From Centropus unirufus (Eukaryota > Chordata > Aves > Cuculiformes > Centropidae), in the NCBI GenBank assembly GCA_013397695.1, contig VYZI01000344.1:397076-461075 (forward strand): a DNA stretch of 64,000 nt, read 5' to 3'. The first letter of the stretch is position 1. Each line of letters begins with the position of its first letter. The notes under the pieces were generated by a model, which was not told the DNA's origin, did not search any database, and saw only the letters and a list, made by a program, of their open reading frames with translations. Shown one piece after another: positions 1-12,686 of this stretch. The translations under genes were made by a program, and so were the position numbers.

Positions 1-3000
1 TGGCAAGATGAATGTGGCAAATTGGGCCAAAGTAAAAATGAACATAATGGATTCTGAAATAAACACATAAAATTCTCCATCTCTCCTCAGATATTTCTCA
101 GTCCTTCCTCAGCAAGTCCCACTGGTAAGCAACGTGAGGGAACAACTGCAAATATAGGACAGTAGCTCCTCCAAAACCCCTAGGGAACAGGGGATACGAT
201 CCCTATTATCCCTAGATATTCCCATTCAACCTAACTTGCCTAAAACTAAGTGTGTTTTCTCCACTGAAGCTTCAGACTCAGATGACAGTGGTAAATAGCA
301 ATTATCTTCTAACCGTAAGCCAAACAGTCCCAGCAGCTCTCCACACCAGGAAGGTACTTCCTACCAAACTTCACATTAGTTTCCTTGCTCTGGGTTAGGC
401 TACAATCCCAAAATAATTCTGCCTGCTCACAACAGACACGAGTCTCTGGAGCAATTACATTGCCAGTCACGTGGGAGAAGGAAGCCACAGGCCCCCGGTA
501 GAGCTACTTGAATATGTAATTTGGCAAATCTTGGTTTTTTTCAAAGAATAAAACTGTCTGGTGGTACAAATCAGCACCCCTACAAGAAGGGTGCCAGTTT
601 TCACTCTCTGCTTCTCTGCATTTGCTTAAAGCACGGCTGAAAAGGAAACAAGCCTGTGACAGAGAAGTGAATACCACAGAGCTAAGGATATGAGCAAATG
701 CCCTTAAACTTTACGTTAGTAGCTCCTGGGCAATGCAGCAGTAGGTCTTTACATGTCAGGTCTACCTCCTTGTACACAAGCTCCCAGGAAAGAAAACTAG
801 ACGCCTCCTAGAGAGCAGGCGCAGGAGCTCCCTTTGCTATCGCAACCCTCTGACCACCGGGCCTCCTTTTCCCCCAGGCTTTGTAGACAGTGTACAAAGC
901 AAGTGCAAAAACAAACAAATGAGGACAGTGACATTAAGCAGACCACCTCCTCTCAGGGCAATCATGTTTTGACCCTTCGGTAAGCCTAACCAGAGATGAC
1001 TTGGCTCCTCATACAGGCAAGAGTAATAAAATAAAATATACTGTCCCCAGTCATCATGGCAAGGGTCTTCTACTGTCTCAAATAGACAAAAAGCGATCCT
1101 TCTGTACCCAGAATGATATAATCATCAATTCCTTGTTTTATTCACTAAATTCCTCATACCTACACTACCTAGAAGTCCTAATTCAGGTTTAAGCAATTAA
1201 TGCACTTAGATCACTGTGCGTTTTATACACTCAGGGGCAGGGTCAGAGGAACACTCATAGGGATTCGACTTTTATTTTGACACAGAAAGGGCTCTGAATT
1301 TCCTGAGCTTTAGTCAATGCACTGGTAAGTTCACTGTTGGAAGAGATGGAGGGACACCACCTGGGATAAGCAGCGATCCCACCCCAGTTAGACATGACAC
1401 AATGAAACCCAAGCACCCAGTGAAATGCACCATCCCTTTGCCAACAGATTCCAGCACAAATTACAGTGAATTTGTGTTAGTAGAGAGCTAAGCTGGTTAG
1501 TCAGCAAAGGAAGAGGAAACGTGTACACATACGCACAGGTATTAACACCAACCACCAACTTGATTAGTTACCATGGTGTCTAGTGGGACTGGAAGAGAAG
1601 ACCCAGCCCTGCTACATTCCCAATCTGGCGTCTATATCAGGATCTCTGTAAGGAGAGGAAGGTAAGCAGGATCCGATCCCAGCACACCAAGGCAGAAGGA
1701 AAAAATAAAAAACAAAAAACAAAAAGAACACCAAAGTCAGAGCATGAATGGGGACCGTGGCCATGCAGGGGGTCCAGATGCCGCGCAGTGCCCCAGCCCA
1801 CCTCAGTTCAAGGCAGAATGGTTATCTAAGAGCCAGAGCACCTCACCGCCACCACCACGCACTGGGTTAGCATCATGTAGGAGACAGCCTCGAAGTTTAG
1901 AGGGGGGCACGGCACGCTTGGTTTCTCTTTACATGTCATGCAGAGCTGGCACAGTCAGTGAAAGCGGTATTTAAACTTCCGAGGTTACTTTCCCAAGAGA
2001 GGAGTTAAATCTACCAGAAGAAATTACAGTGCATGAACTCCCACTGCAGGCTGAGCCCCAGCACGTGTCCTTCAGCAGGAAGACACTGGAGACCAGGTCA
2101 CTGGGAAGCAAGGACCATCTCACACACAGCTGGTGCATGACACTGCAGGCTTCTTCTCAGTTCTCAGGGGAAGGAGGCATGCAGAACGGGAAAACCAGGC
2201 TTTCCACACAATTTGGAGCACACACAGCCACCTTTGCTATATTTACCCTTACCCTTGGGCAATAGCCAACTCACTTTCTCTAAGCTCTCCAACTGGGAAA
2301 AGGACAGGGCAAAGTTCAATTTAGAAATCCCCACAAGTTTCGTTTTTGAGTTATTTTCTTTTATCCCACAGGCAAGGAATATTTGTTGGGGAAAGAACAG
2401 AAGCAACTTATAAGTTTGGGGGTTGTTTCTAAGACTACGTATGCAATTTTGCATTCTTTCATTGAAGCAAGCTACCAGCTAATTAGAGGGGAGAAGAAAA
2501 AAGAAAACACTTCCCCCACCAGCACCAAGCTCCATCAAACCGGGCTCAAGTCTGCTTTTGTTAGTTCTTGTCGCATTTTCATACCCCTGCTCAATGTGTG
2601 CTTCACTTTGGAGTTACCCTCCTGACAAGAAAAACCTTGCAGGGGTGGTAACAGTTAACAAAAACCAGACAGTGAATGCGAATGGATGTAGAGCAGCTAC
2701 TCCTTCCGTACTTTGAAGTGCGGTGATGAATGGGGTTTTGGCAAGTACGCTCCAGGCTCAGGAGGCAGACACTGGTAACTGAAAAATCCAGTCTTAACGG
2801 CAATGCAGAGCATTCCTTAAATGTGCATGTGTGGCACTTTTCTTTTAGGGGATGGGGTGGTAGGGGCAAGCAGAGCCGGAGGAAAGGATGGGGGAACAGG
2901 CCAGAGCTAGGGGATCTTGGATTAAATGTTCTTGGGGCATATATGCTCACAGCTGGGGAACAGCTCCCAAGATTTAGGGATTTCCAGGTGTAATTAATGG

Positions 3001-3188
3001 TCAGGAGTCTTTCCATGTACAAAGGTAATTGTTATAGGCATATGGCCCCTGCTCCCCATGGCCATACTCTATCTCCGGCCACGGTTGCCCAGCCTCAGGT
3101 GAAACATTTCCTACTCCCCTCTACACCCTCCCTCTGATCCTGCTGCTGTTCCTCACATCATCCACAGGTGAGGAGGGGGATCTCTTAC
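1..3188 (-). other. MPZL1: MPZL1 intron 4 (partial) and possible downstream sequence
   Basis: This lies downstream of the transmembrane exon in gene orientation. I looked on the minus strand for the exons encoding the serine-rich segment and the two ITIM motifs (VIYAQL-like and VVYADI-like in known MPZL1 proteins) and did not find them. The stretch is therefore most simply intron 4, running off the window. No repeat was recognised and no other gene is supported. Confidence 0.55.
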
Positions 3189-3321
3189 CCAGAGTATCGT
3201 TTTTTAGAGTTGTTCTTTCTGATGACAAGACACACGACAATAGAGATGAGCGGTGAGAGACCTGTAACCGTGCCGATGACTATCCCTGCCACCATGGCAA
3301 TGGGGAACGCAGGCAGGCTGT
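3189..3321 (-). CDS. MPZL1: MPZL1 exon 4: transmembrane segment and start of cytoplasmic tail
   Basis: This exon encodes the single membrane span of MPZL1 (PZR), an immunoglobulin-family cell-surface glycoprotein that recruits the phosphatase SHP-2 through its tail. On the minus strand a polypyrimidine tract and CAG acceptor precede base 3321, and a GTAAGA donor follows base 3189. The 133 bases join exon 3 in phase 1 and leave in phase 2. The translation reads SLPAFPIAMVAGIVIGTV, continues as a hydrophobic span of about 25 residues ending VVCLVI, and then gives a basic stop-transfer run RKNNSKKRYSG. This matches the VFPVWVV...RRKNSKRDYTG layout of mammalian MPZL1. The donor falls inside the glycine codon, as expected for continuation into the serine-rich exon. 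The ITIM exons that should follow are not in the window. Confidence 0.9.
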
Positions 3322-3620
3322 CTGCGGAGAGAAGGGAGAAAACATTCAACTCTTCTGCATTCCCTGATTAACAGACGTGCAAACCACAAATGCTCTTGAC
3401 CTGGCACTCGTTTAGAGCAGAAGGCACTGATCTAACAGCCAGGGATGAAAACACGCAGCCGAGGTGGCAGCGATAGCAGGCAGCCAGCAGAACAACGAAC
3501 AAACACAGCACACACCAAGAGCGTTCTTAGTGTCACCCAAGAAGAGAACTTACATTGAACCAGTATTTTTTACAAGTAAAAATAAGGAAAAACCTGTCCC
3601 CTTTTGTACTCAAGAGGGGG

Positions 3621-3639
3621 AAAAAAAAAAAAAAAAAAA
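3621..3639 (+). repeat. Poly-A run
   Basis: Nineteen consecutive A residues directly follow a GGGGG run. No recognisable retroposed body lies immediately upstream, so I call it only a homopolymer tract. Confidence 0.85.
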
Positions 3640-4230
3640 GGTTACATTCCTTGGGCAATTCCCAGCAAGGTCAGTGGGAAAAGGCAGGCACACTTGAAAG
3701 CAGATTTGAACGCTGACCAAGTAAGAGAACTGAAGGCTGGGTGTTCTCTGGGTAACACCTCCAGGCAGACAGCCCAGTTACTACCTATGATCACTCTAAA
3801 ATGGTTCTGGCCTCTCAAAATACATCTCTTGGACATTTCGATAGAGTCACTCCCGTCTTAAGACAAAACCATTTTACAATATTAGAAATACGCTTATAAG
3901 AAACACTTAAGGCTTTCATTGCATTTTCCCAAATACAATTTTGGGGGGTGGGAAGGCCAAGGAAGAGCAGCCAGAAACAAAAGCCAGTCAGAGAATGAGT
4001 ACAAAAGACTTAAAAAAATAAAGAATACATAGGCTACCATTACAGCTTTTCCCAGGAAGAAACCAAGTCCCTCTCCCCCGCATTGTGTTTAATGCAAGGA
4101 ACATCTTAGACCAGAGTTTCCTGCAAGACTCCATGTCACACAAGCTACTTGCACCAAATAAAAAGTGAATTTGTGCAAGGTCCAGCACGTAAAAATCTTA
4201 TACAGATCTTTCTCATACCTTCATCTGATC

Positions 4231-6115
4231 ATCACAGAATCATTGAGGTTGGAAGAGGTGTCTTGAGACTGTCTAATCCAGTTCCTCTGCTCAAGCACAG
4301 CTGGCAAGCACAGCTTTCCAGTTGGGTTTTTACTATCTCCAAGGATAGGAAACTCCATAACCTCTTAGCACAACCTATTCCAGTGTCCAACCCCCGTAGA
4401 ATCTAATGTGTTTGCTTATGTTCAGACAGAATTTCCTATGTCTCAATTTCCACCCAGTTTCTTGTCATGTCACTGGCACCACTGATGAGCCTGGCTCAGC
4501 CTTCTTTTAGGAGACTCCACAGCCTTCCTGGGCAGCCTGTTCCAGCACTCTGTTCCACCTACAGTAAAGAAGGTTTTCCATACGTTCAGATGGAACTCTC
4601 TGTGCTCCAGTTTGTGCCCTCTGCCCCGAGTCCTGTTACTGGGCATCAATGAAAATAGTCTGGCCCCATCCACCTAACAGCCACCCTTCAGATATCCAGA
4701 AGGACTGATAAAGGCCAATCTCCAATCTCTTTTCTCCAGACTAAACAGACCCAGGTCTCTCAGCCTTTCCTCAAAACAAAGATGCTGCAGCCTCCCAAAC
4801 AACTTTGTAGCCCTCTGCTGGACTTTCTTGAGCTGGGGAGCCCAGAACTAGGCACAGTACCACAGATGGGGCCTCACTACGGCACAGTAGAGGGAGAGGA
4901 TAACCAACCCCCTTTGAGCTGCTGGTCATACTCTTCTCTATACACTCCAGGATACCAGTGGCCTTCTTGGCTACAAGGACACATGGCTGGCTCATCATCA
5001 GCTAACACCCACCAGGACTGCCAGGTCCTTCTGCACAGAGGTTCTATCCAGCAGGTCAACCCCTCACCTGTACTGGCGCAGGTGGTTATTCCTCTCTAGG
5101 TACAGAACCCTATGCTTACCTTTGGTGAACTTCATTAGCCTCCTCTCTGCCCGGCTCTCCAGCCTGTCTAGATCTCGCTGAATGGCAGCACAGCCTTCTG
5201 GAGTACCAGCTACCCCTCCCAGTTTGGTATCATCAGCAAACTCACTGAGCACACCCTCTGTCCCCTCATGCAGCTCATTGATGAATACAGTGAAAAAGAC
5301 TGGAGCCAGCACTGACCCCTAAGGAACACCCCAGGCCATAAGCTTCCAACTAGACTCTGTGCTGCCGAGAACCATCTTCGGAGCTCTGCCACTCAGCCAG
5401 TTCTCATTCCACCTCACTGTCCGCTCATTTAACCCTTATTTCCTAAGCTTACCTATGAGGACATCCGGGGAGACAGTGTCAAATGCCTTGCTGAAGATGA
5501 AGTAGACAACATCCATTGCTCTCCATCTACCCAGCCAGTCATGCCATCGTAGAAGGCTATCACATTGGTCAAGCACGATTTCCCCTTAGCGAATCCATAC
5601 TGACCATTCCTGCTAACCTTCTTTCTTCCATGTGCTTATAGATGACATGCCAGCAGGAGCTGTTCCATCATCTTCCAAGGGATGGAGGTTGACTAGCCTG
5701 TGGTTTCCTGGGTGCTCCCTTTTCTCAACACTGGCATGACACTGTCCCTCCTCCAGTTCTCATGCACCATTCCTGTTCTCCATAACCTTTTGAACACAAC
5801 GGGAAGTAGCTTAGCAAAGGCATCTGCCAGCTCCCTCACCACTCAGGGGTGCATCTCAGCAGAGCTCATGGATTTGTGGGTGTCCAGTTTGTCAAAATGA
5901 TCTTTAACCTGATCCACCTTGAGCAAGGCAGAGTCTTCCTTTCTCCACATCTTCTCTCTTTCCTCTAGGGTCTGGGACTCCCGAGGGTGAGCCTTAGCAG
6001 CAAAGACTGAAGCAATAAAAGCATTCAGTAGCTCCATCTTCTCTCTGTCCTCTGTCCCCAGGGCACCCACCTTGTTCAGCAGTGGGCCCACATTTTCCCT
6101 AGTCTTCCTCTTTCC
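4231..6115 (-). mobile_element. CR1 LINE, 5'-truncated and decayed, with reverse-transcriptase remnants
   Basis: This non-LTR retrotransposon fragment sits in MPZL1 intron 3. Its 3' end is at 4231, where the plus strand begins ATCACAGAATCATTGAGG, the inverted form of the ATTCTATGATTC tail typical of CR1. Minus-strand translation gives CR1 reverse-transcriptase segments in different frames: FADDTKLGG, including the catalytic YADD-type motif with F for Y, at about 5.2 kb, and an upstream N-terminal segment at 5.84-6.09 kb. Frame changes and stops break the reading frame, so the copy is dead. At nearly 1.9 kb it is the longest CR1 here. Confidence 0.92.
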
Positions 6116-8690
6116 ATGTGAATATCACATCAGCAGCTTTCCTAGCTCTCCAGTGTTACATGCCAACTCAAAACAACCGAGTAGTTCAGAGTCTCAATAA
6201 GAAATTGAAGATGAAGACATGAATGCCACAATTTAGAGGGACACCCCTTCTTTCCAGAACCTTTCAGCAGCCCAGAGATCCATTTGCTCTTATGGAAGAG
6301 TGTCCTACACACAGTAATACTTTCCACATACAGAAGACCGAGATTGTGCTAGAGCCCCATGCAAACAAATTTATTTTGAGGCATGCAAGTAGGAGTTCCC
6401 TAGTTTCTGTGCTTATTCACCTTTCCAAGTGCAAGAATAACTGCCTGCAAAAGCAATAAAACTCATACGCTTTGCTGTTAGCAGACCACTCGCTGCCTTT
6501 TACAAAGGGAATAAAACAACACACTTTTTCAGATTCAATTTCTGAAATCAATCAGCAACACAAACCTATAGTGCAGAATGCTGAAAAAGGGATATTACAA
6601 ATCTGGCGCCGTCTGATCTGATAAATTCTGTCATTTCTTTGACTCAGGTGGGGTTTTTGGTTGGTTGAATTTGAGTGAAGGACAGCAGGTATGTCCTCTT
6701 GACAGAGGTTTTTAAAAAACCGTATAAAAATGCAACTGTTTGCATGTGAAATTAGAATCTGGCTTTATTGTGTCTCAGAACACAGTCCAACAGACCATGG
6801 AAAGTTCACGCAGTTTTATCACCACCCAGCTCAGCTGAAGAATGTCTCCCCCCCAAGCTCTTCTTCTATTTTTCACCATTCACAGTTAAGATGAATTCCT
6901 CACAAGTACTCACAGAGCAGTAAGTGACTTCATTGTGACAGTTCCAGCTACATCACCAAACACCACCCCTGAAAGCTGACATTTACCAGCTTAACGGCAA
7001 GGCAAAAATCCAACCTTTCAACGAACACCTCTCACTAAATACCACTGTAATTCAAAGCAACTTTATTTTTGCTGAAAGCATGTTAGTATCAGTTTTATGA
7101 AATTAGCATGAAATCTTCCAGTGCTGCTAAATATAAAGGTTTTCATAGGACAATTCTAATTCCCCCATCAGAGTTCAGATCAAAGATGGAGCACCACCAG
7201 ACAACACAAGCTGTTTTGAACAGTAAGTAGCTTCCTATGACAGGTAAGGGTAGCCTAATGTAGGGAATCAGAATCCTCTACAAATTTCTGTTGTTCAGGC
7301 TTTGAACAGTAGATCTTTCAGGATCCAGGTGCACTGAAGAAACAAGTCTTTCTTCCCCACCTGTAGGACTCTTCCAGCACAGTTGATTGACCTCTTTGTG
7401 CATGCACTATGTAGATACCGCACTGAAAATCAGCTGAGTTAGTCTTAATTTCAAACAATTAAGTGAACCGAGAACTTATTAATCCAAAATCTAAGGCTAA
7501 CTTACCATCTATGAGCTCATTTAAATGTCTAAAGTATGTATGTAGGGCTTCAGAACAGTTTACAACACCAGGCATATGATTCAGGATAGTTAAATGCATA
7601 TACAGTAAAAACAATGTGCACAAGGGTGAATGTGTACTTATTATTCCAATTGAAAAAATATTCTCCTGTTCAGTTCGGGGTGAGTTACAACCTATTACAA
7701 GAGCAGTACTTTAAAGTCAAGTCAGGATGCAAGATAGCGTTACAGCTATAGACTGAAAATCTGTTTTCAAGGACTCCCTAAGAATTTGAAGAAAATTGTG
7801 GTAGCATTTCTGATGATGTCAAATACAGGGTTCCCTTCAGAAATTGTGAGATTCTCTTGTCCAGATGCTCCACCTGTGGGGATAACACCAGCAGAGTTAG
7901 TGTACTGAAGCCAGTCTTCATTTGCTTAACCTGGGTTAAAATCTGAAGAGGCTTTGCCAGGACAGCCTGGCCTTGCCAAACCAGCAGTTGCTTTTACTGC
8001 CTCTTCACAGAGACCATCAGAGCATTGTAAGAAAATAAACTGACCCTGCTGTAGACAGAAGCTTCTTGGAAGCTTAAACTTGAAGTCATGGCAGGACCTC
8101 TGCAGGTCCAACCCAGACTGCTCTGCACAGAGAAGAGTTACACATGGCACGTGCCTACGCAAGTACACGGAATGTCCTCATGAGCAGGAGGACCCACCTG
8201 TGACAGCAGCAATGTCATTCTAATTAAAGCATACACATAAGTATCTTCCTTAACATATTAAAATCCAGGGGAGCAGCCATGTCGGCACTGTCATTAATGG
8301 AGTCAACATTTATCCTTGTCCTTATTCAATATACATTTGGAATGTGATTGCTGTAAGAACCATTTCATTGTAGGAGCAGTGACACTTTGGCTGACCTCCA
8401 GCTTACCTAGAACAATCAAATGTTTTGGATGCCCTAGGGAAATCAAAAGCCAAATTGATAGAATAGAAACGCTCTTGAACTGTGATCATTGTTACGAAAT
8501 GCTAACGAGAAGCCTTAAATGACTGCAAGTAGCCAGCCCTTGCAGTTTATAGGGGTCACCGTGGATGCTGGAAGAACTTTAGAGTTAGAGACTGAATGCA
8601 TATCCAACACAAGCACCTTCGCGTGGAAGACAGCAGCATTTTCATTCTGGCAGCATGAGCTCAGGACAGATTATCAGTTTTGTTTTCTAG

Positions 8691-8723
<33 letters not shown>

Positions 8724-8748
8724 GTATACATACACATACACACACACT
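8691..8748 (+). repeat. (TA)n(CA)n microsatellite
   Basis: About eleven TA units are followed by interrupted CA units, within MPZL1 intron 3. It is a probable length-polymorphic marker. Confidence 0.95.
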
Positions 8749-9135
8749 GGATGGGTTCCAAAAACGAGATTCAGCCAGTTTCTCTTCCTTGTCCCCAGAT
8801 TTCAAGTCATACTAACACTCGATGTAGCAAAATACAGGAGAAAAAAAAAAGGGACTTTGAAATGAGAAGATGGGTTTTCATCAAGGCTCCATCAGCTTTT
8901 GAAAATCCTTATCAAAAGCACAGGAGTTAGTGGGTATAGAGGAAAAGGATATGACATCCAGTTTTTTGAACAGCTGACGGAATATTGGTTTGATTATTAG
9001 GACCTGGAAGCAGGGAAGTAAAAAGACAAGTTGTTCCTCCCAGGTTACTCCCCTATCCCCAAAGAAAAATGACACAGACACAGGGAAGGGGAGTGAGAAG
9101 GAAAGGAAAATAAAAAGATCATATAGGGCGATTAC

Positions 9136-9349
9136 CTTTCTCCACAACTCTAACTCGGATTTCTCCTGGCTTGACAACGATGTCAGGTGGGTTCTTGACA
9201 TCACAGATGTAAGTGCCGTTGTCCCGGAACTGCACGTTTGCTATACTGATAGAAGCATCTTTCTTGTTAAGATCTCCAGTCCACGTGACCCTGTCTTTAA
9301 ATGGAATGTCCTTTCCGAGGTATGGCTTTCCATTAAAATAATAGAAAAA
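9136..9349 (-). CDS. MPZL1: MPZL1 exon 3: second half of the V-type immunoglobulin domain
   Basis: This 214-base exon encodes the C-terminal half of the extracellular Ig V-set domain. A strong acceptor (TTTTCCTTGCCTGCAG) precedes base 9349 and a GTAATC donor follows base 9136. Entry is in phase 0 and exit in phase 1. The protein begins FFYYFNGKPYLGKD, then shows FKDRVTWTGDL, KKDASISI and DNGTYICDVKNPPDIVV, all close to mammalian MPZL1. DNGTYIC is the V-set D-x-G-x-Y-x-C signature. Its cysteine should pair with the KLPCTF cysteine of exon 2, about 77 residues earlier. NGT is a potential N-glycosylation site. The exon ends in VVEK, the stalk before the membrane. Identification is firm; P0 (MPZ) itself is less likely because the stalk and exon 4 match MPZL1. 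Confidence 0.96.
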
Positions 9350-12300
9350 CTGCAGGCAAGGAAAAGAGGATATAAGAACACTCCAGTTAGAGATTATGGA
9401 GCCACCACGCTTCCTTCCAGAATCCAATGTATCATACACAGCTGGCATTTGAGACTTCTTTTCCATCTGCCTCACTATTTCAGTCTAGCCTGTTACCTCT
9501 TGATCAAATAATCATGATGCGACTCATACCTCACACAGAACCACAACAGACTACACGTTTTGGCTTCTGTTGGGCTGGGTTTGGTTTGTGGTTGGACAGC
9601 TTGAGGGGTTTTCTTTTCCTGGTTTTGGGCACGCAGGGTTGCACAGGCAAGGACGTGGTCAGGGGAGAGAAAAAGGCTCATAACCCAGGAATAAGTAAAG
9701 GACAGAACAGTTCTGGATCCCACCTGTCTGTCTTTCAGGCACAGGAAACCTTCTGCATCCTAGTAAGGAAAAGGATACCAAGTTTTCTCTCTTGTATTTT
9801 GCTGCTGCAACTACAGCACAGCTAAATTAGCAAGCAAGATCCTCCATCCCCCCAAGCCTCCTAAACAATCCCATGAACAATTGAGAGCATACCTAGCTGT
9901 TTTCCAGAAACCTTCACAGGGATTAAATGTAGCTGCTTCCCAGTTGTTAGGTGACTAAATTGCACACTGGCCCTGCACTCCCAAGACCTGACTGTTCCTT
10001 GAAGAATGAACCTGTTCAGTAAGTACAGTCTGAGGTGAAACTTCACGTTTCCTTGCTGTACTTGACCAAACTTGGAAAAACTTGACCAATATTGGAACTT
10101 AAAGCAGAAGTGCATAGACCTCTGCAGGACAACTCTGCTTTCAAATATATAGGATGTTTGAACACCGGGCATGACCCTAAGAGAAGGATCAAGGCTGTAC
10201 TGCAGGAGCCCATTCATTCTTATTTTCACATTCTGAAATCAGAGGGCAAGACAAACTTAACCAAGAATCAACTGAAACTCTCTCCAGTTCAGTCTCTAGA
10301 GCCCAGTTAAAGAAATTAAAGACAATATTCCACCTTCCTCTTTTCACAGCCTTTTTTATGAAGCAGCCACAGAGCAGAGAGGCTACAAGCCAGTACTCTA
10401 CCCATACATCTCCCATCTCTCTTCCTGTTCCTACCCTTGATCCGAGGCTCGCCATTCCAACATCCTGTCTACCAGACCCACACTCTGAATATTAGTCCTG
10501 ATCATTTGACAGCACAGATCTTATCCAGGTTGGCATGACCATCTGTTATGCTGCTCAACATTTGGGAGGAAGTCTCCATCAGCCTGCAGCATTTCCATCT
10601 GGATTATAACCTTTAACACAGAGGCACTGCATTACCACACCCCTGTGCATAGCGGGAGTCACCTGCCTGGAAGTCAGGAAGGCAAGATTCCCCACAGCTT
10701 TCTAGGAGTCCTCACCTTGGGGAAGAGAAATCATAAAGTAAGATATGTCCAGAAACACAAGCTACATGGCTCAAACCACTCTGTGCCTATCATTAAGTGA
10801 TTTAATGTGAGACTTCTTTTGAAACTTAAAGCTGATGGGTTTAGACTGGTTTAAGCTGATTCTGAAACTCTGCTGTCACCGGATGTTTCATCCTGCAGAG
10901 ATGCCTATAGCCAGGCGTGGGGGTGCGTAGGAGACAAGCAAGGGAAGCTTTCAGTCAAGCCAGTTGCACCACACAGCCGCCAGATTGCCCGTGTTGCTTC
11001 TAAAGAGGCACGGGACCAGCCTTTTCAGGAGAAGCATGGACTTAGCTCAGACATCAGCTGACTGTGCGGTTGATCTTTCAAATTAAAGTCCACCAAGCCA
11101 CACAATTGACATGACTCAGGTTCATAAAAATTCCTTCCCTTTGTACCTCCCTCAGTCCCGCAAAATAAACAAGAAACAGGGATTTAGCACCAGATCACAC
11201 TGCGTCTCTTCTGCTCCGAAACAATTTGTGTTTCTCTCAGTTGTGCTGATAACTACATCCAGGGAGCATGTCTAAATTGACTTCACTTCCAAAAAAAATG
11301 TTATTTCTACAATAAGGGGTTTGAACACCAACACAGAAAGAGAAGGGCAAAACCAGATACATGGTGTTTATTTCTAGGGGGAGCAGAAAATACACAAACA
11401 GGTGGCTTCTTTTCATCCATCCTGTTCAACACTGGCAGGATATGTGTGCTACTTCCTTAAGCTTTTGCCCAGCTACCGCTTTGGCTGCCCAAAAGGAAGA
11501 GCTTGCTTTTCAAAACTAAATATTTATTCAATTGGAAGTTCAGAAGCTGATTCTCCAGAGCTCAAAATAGTAGGATGCTGATATATTGTTTTGGAACATC
11601 TCTGTTCCGAGCATCGAAGGACTCCTGGAGTTTAAACAACCTCATGCCTGCAGTAGAGGGAAGGAAGAGACAAACATTAACCGGTTGAGCAATCTACTGC
11701 CCCCATATCTTCCCTGCTGCCCCAGAGCCCCTTGTTCTGCTTCCTCTGATTTCTCACCCATGGCAAGGAATAAGAGGGGTACAAAATGTGACAGAGAGCT
11801 CAGACTCAGATGTGCACAGCTTGCAAGACAAGAGGACAAAGGCTGCTAACAACTTACCACAGCCTCTTCTTTGAAGGTTCACACCTGAAGGACCTGAGCA
11901 CACTTGGGGTCAGCATACAGGAAATGAGTGATTACTATTGGCCTAAGTTGCTTGCTTGGCTGATTTTTCACTTGTCGAATAACTAAAATAGGATGTAACT
12001 GCTTACTGAGTTGAGCAATTCAATACTGTTACGAAAACCAGGGAGACTGGTCTTATTTCAAACAGAGGCTCTACAGTACATAAGCAGAAAAGAAGCAACA
12101 AGCACAACACGCCACGTAACACTAGTAGTGGGAATTCAAACTTTGTGACTGCTACCATTCAGTGCGGAGCTCCACCGCTCATTTCAAGTACAAGAGGATT
12201 GGTAAAGTATTTACGAGAAGATTCCTAGATGTTCATCTACTTTACTGCTACCACACTAACACCCTTCTCTGGCTGCCAGAGTACCAGTGTGTTTTACAGC

Positions 12301-12525
12301 CACTACATGCTCTGGTCTTTGCAGAGGCCTTAGCAAATGGCAATACTTTTTACTGTTAAAAAAAAAAAACAAACACACAACCCTTAAAATTACACTGATG
12401 GAGACAAGGGACATGGAAGGGGGCTCCAATCCATATTTGCTTGCTCCCCAGAACCAACTAGAAGACCTCCCCACAGTCATCGCAGCCTCCCCTCCCAGTT
12501 TTGTTGCCCTACAGCCATTCCTTAC
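9350..12525 (-). other. MPZL1: MPZL1 intron 2
   Basis: This 3.2 kb intron splits the Ig domain. It includes an A-rich run near 12.36 kb. I recognise no transposon, RNA gene or other exon in it. Confidence 0.85.
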
Positions 12526-12686
12526 TGAGATACGAGTTGCAGCTCCCTCTGGTTGAAAACTCCAAGAAACAGATGCTGCGCTGCTGATCACTTCCACAGA
12601 TGTAAACGTGCATGGAAGCTTTGCGTCTGTCCCATTTTCCACAAATATCTCCTCCGGCGTGCTGACCTCTACTGCTGATACTCTGA
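12526..12686 (-). CDS. MPZL1: MPZL1 exon 2: first half of the V-type immunoglobulin domain
   Basis: This 161-base exon follows an acceptor reading TTTTCCATGCAG and ends at a GTAAGG donor. It completes a split valine codon from exon 1 and exits in phase 0. The translation VRVSAVEVSTPEEIFVENGT begins the mature protein and matches the GVSALEVYTPKEIFVANGT region of mammalian MPZL1. It continues through KLPCTF, which holds the first Ig-domain cysteine, and SVSWSFQPEGA, which contains the V-set tryptophan, to the boundary before FFYYF of exon 3. NGT is a potential N-glycosylation site. The segment between the cysteine and SVSWSF differs most from the human protein. The exon sits 14.6 kb from exon 1. 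Confidence 0.96.

Larger units (their letters stand above)
3322..9135 (-). other. MPZL1: MPZL1 intron 3
   Basis: This is a 5.8 kb intron between the Ig-domain and transmembrane exons. It contains a 19-base poly-A run, a 1.9 kb CR1 insertion at about 4.23-6.12 kb and a TA/CA microsatellite near 8.7 kb. From about 6.1 to 8.7 kb I see only unremarkable A+T-rich sequence. Confidence 0.85.

Noticed and set aside
5064..6091. Reverse-transcriptase-like frames as a cellular gene
   Set aside because: They are CR1 ORF2 fragments inside a truncated, frameshifted element ending in the CR1 terminal repeat.
8691..8748. Possible CRISPR-like or regulatory short repeats
   Set aside because: It is a plain dinucleotide microsatellite without spacers. 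CRISPR is not expected in a vertebrate genome and no array was seen.
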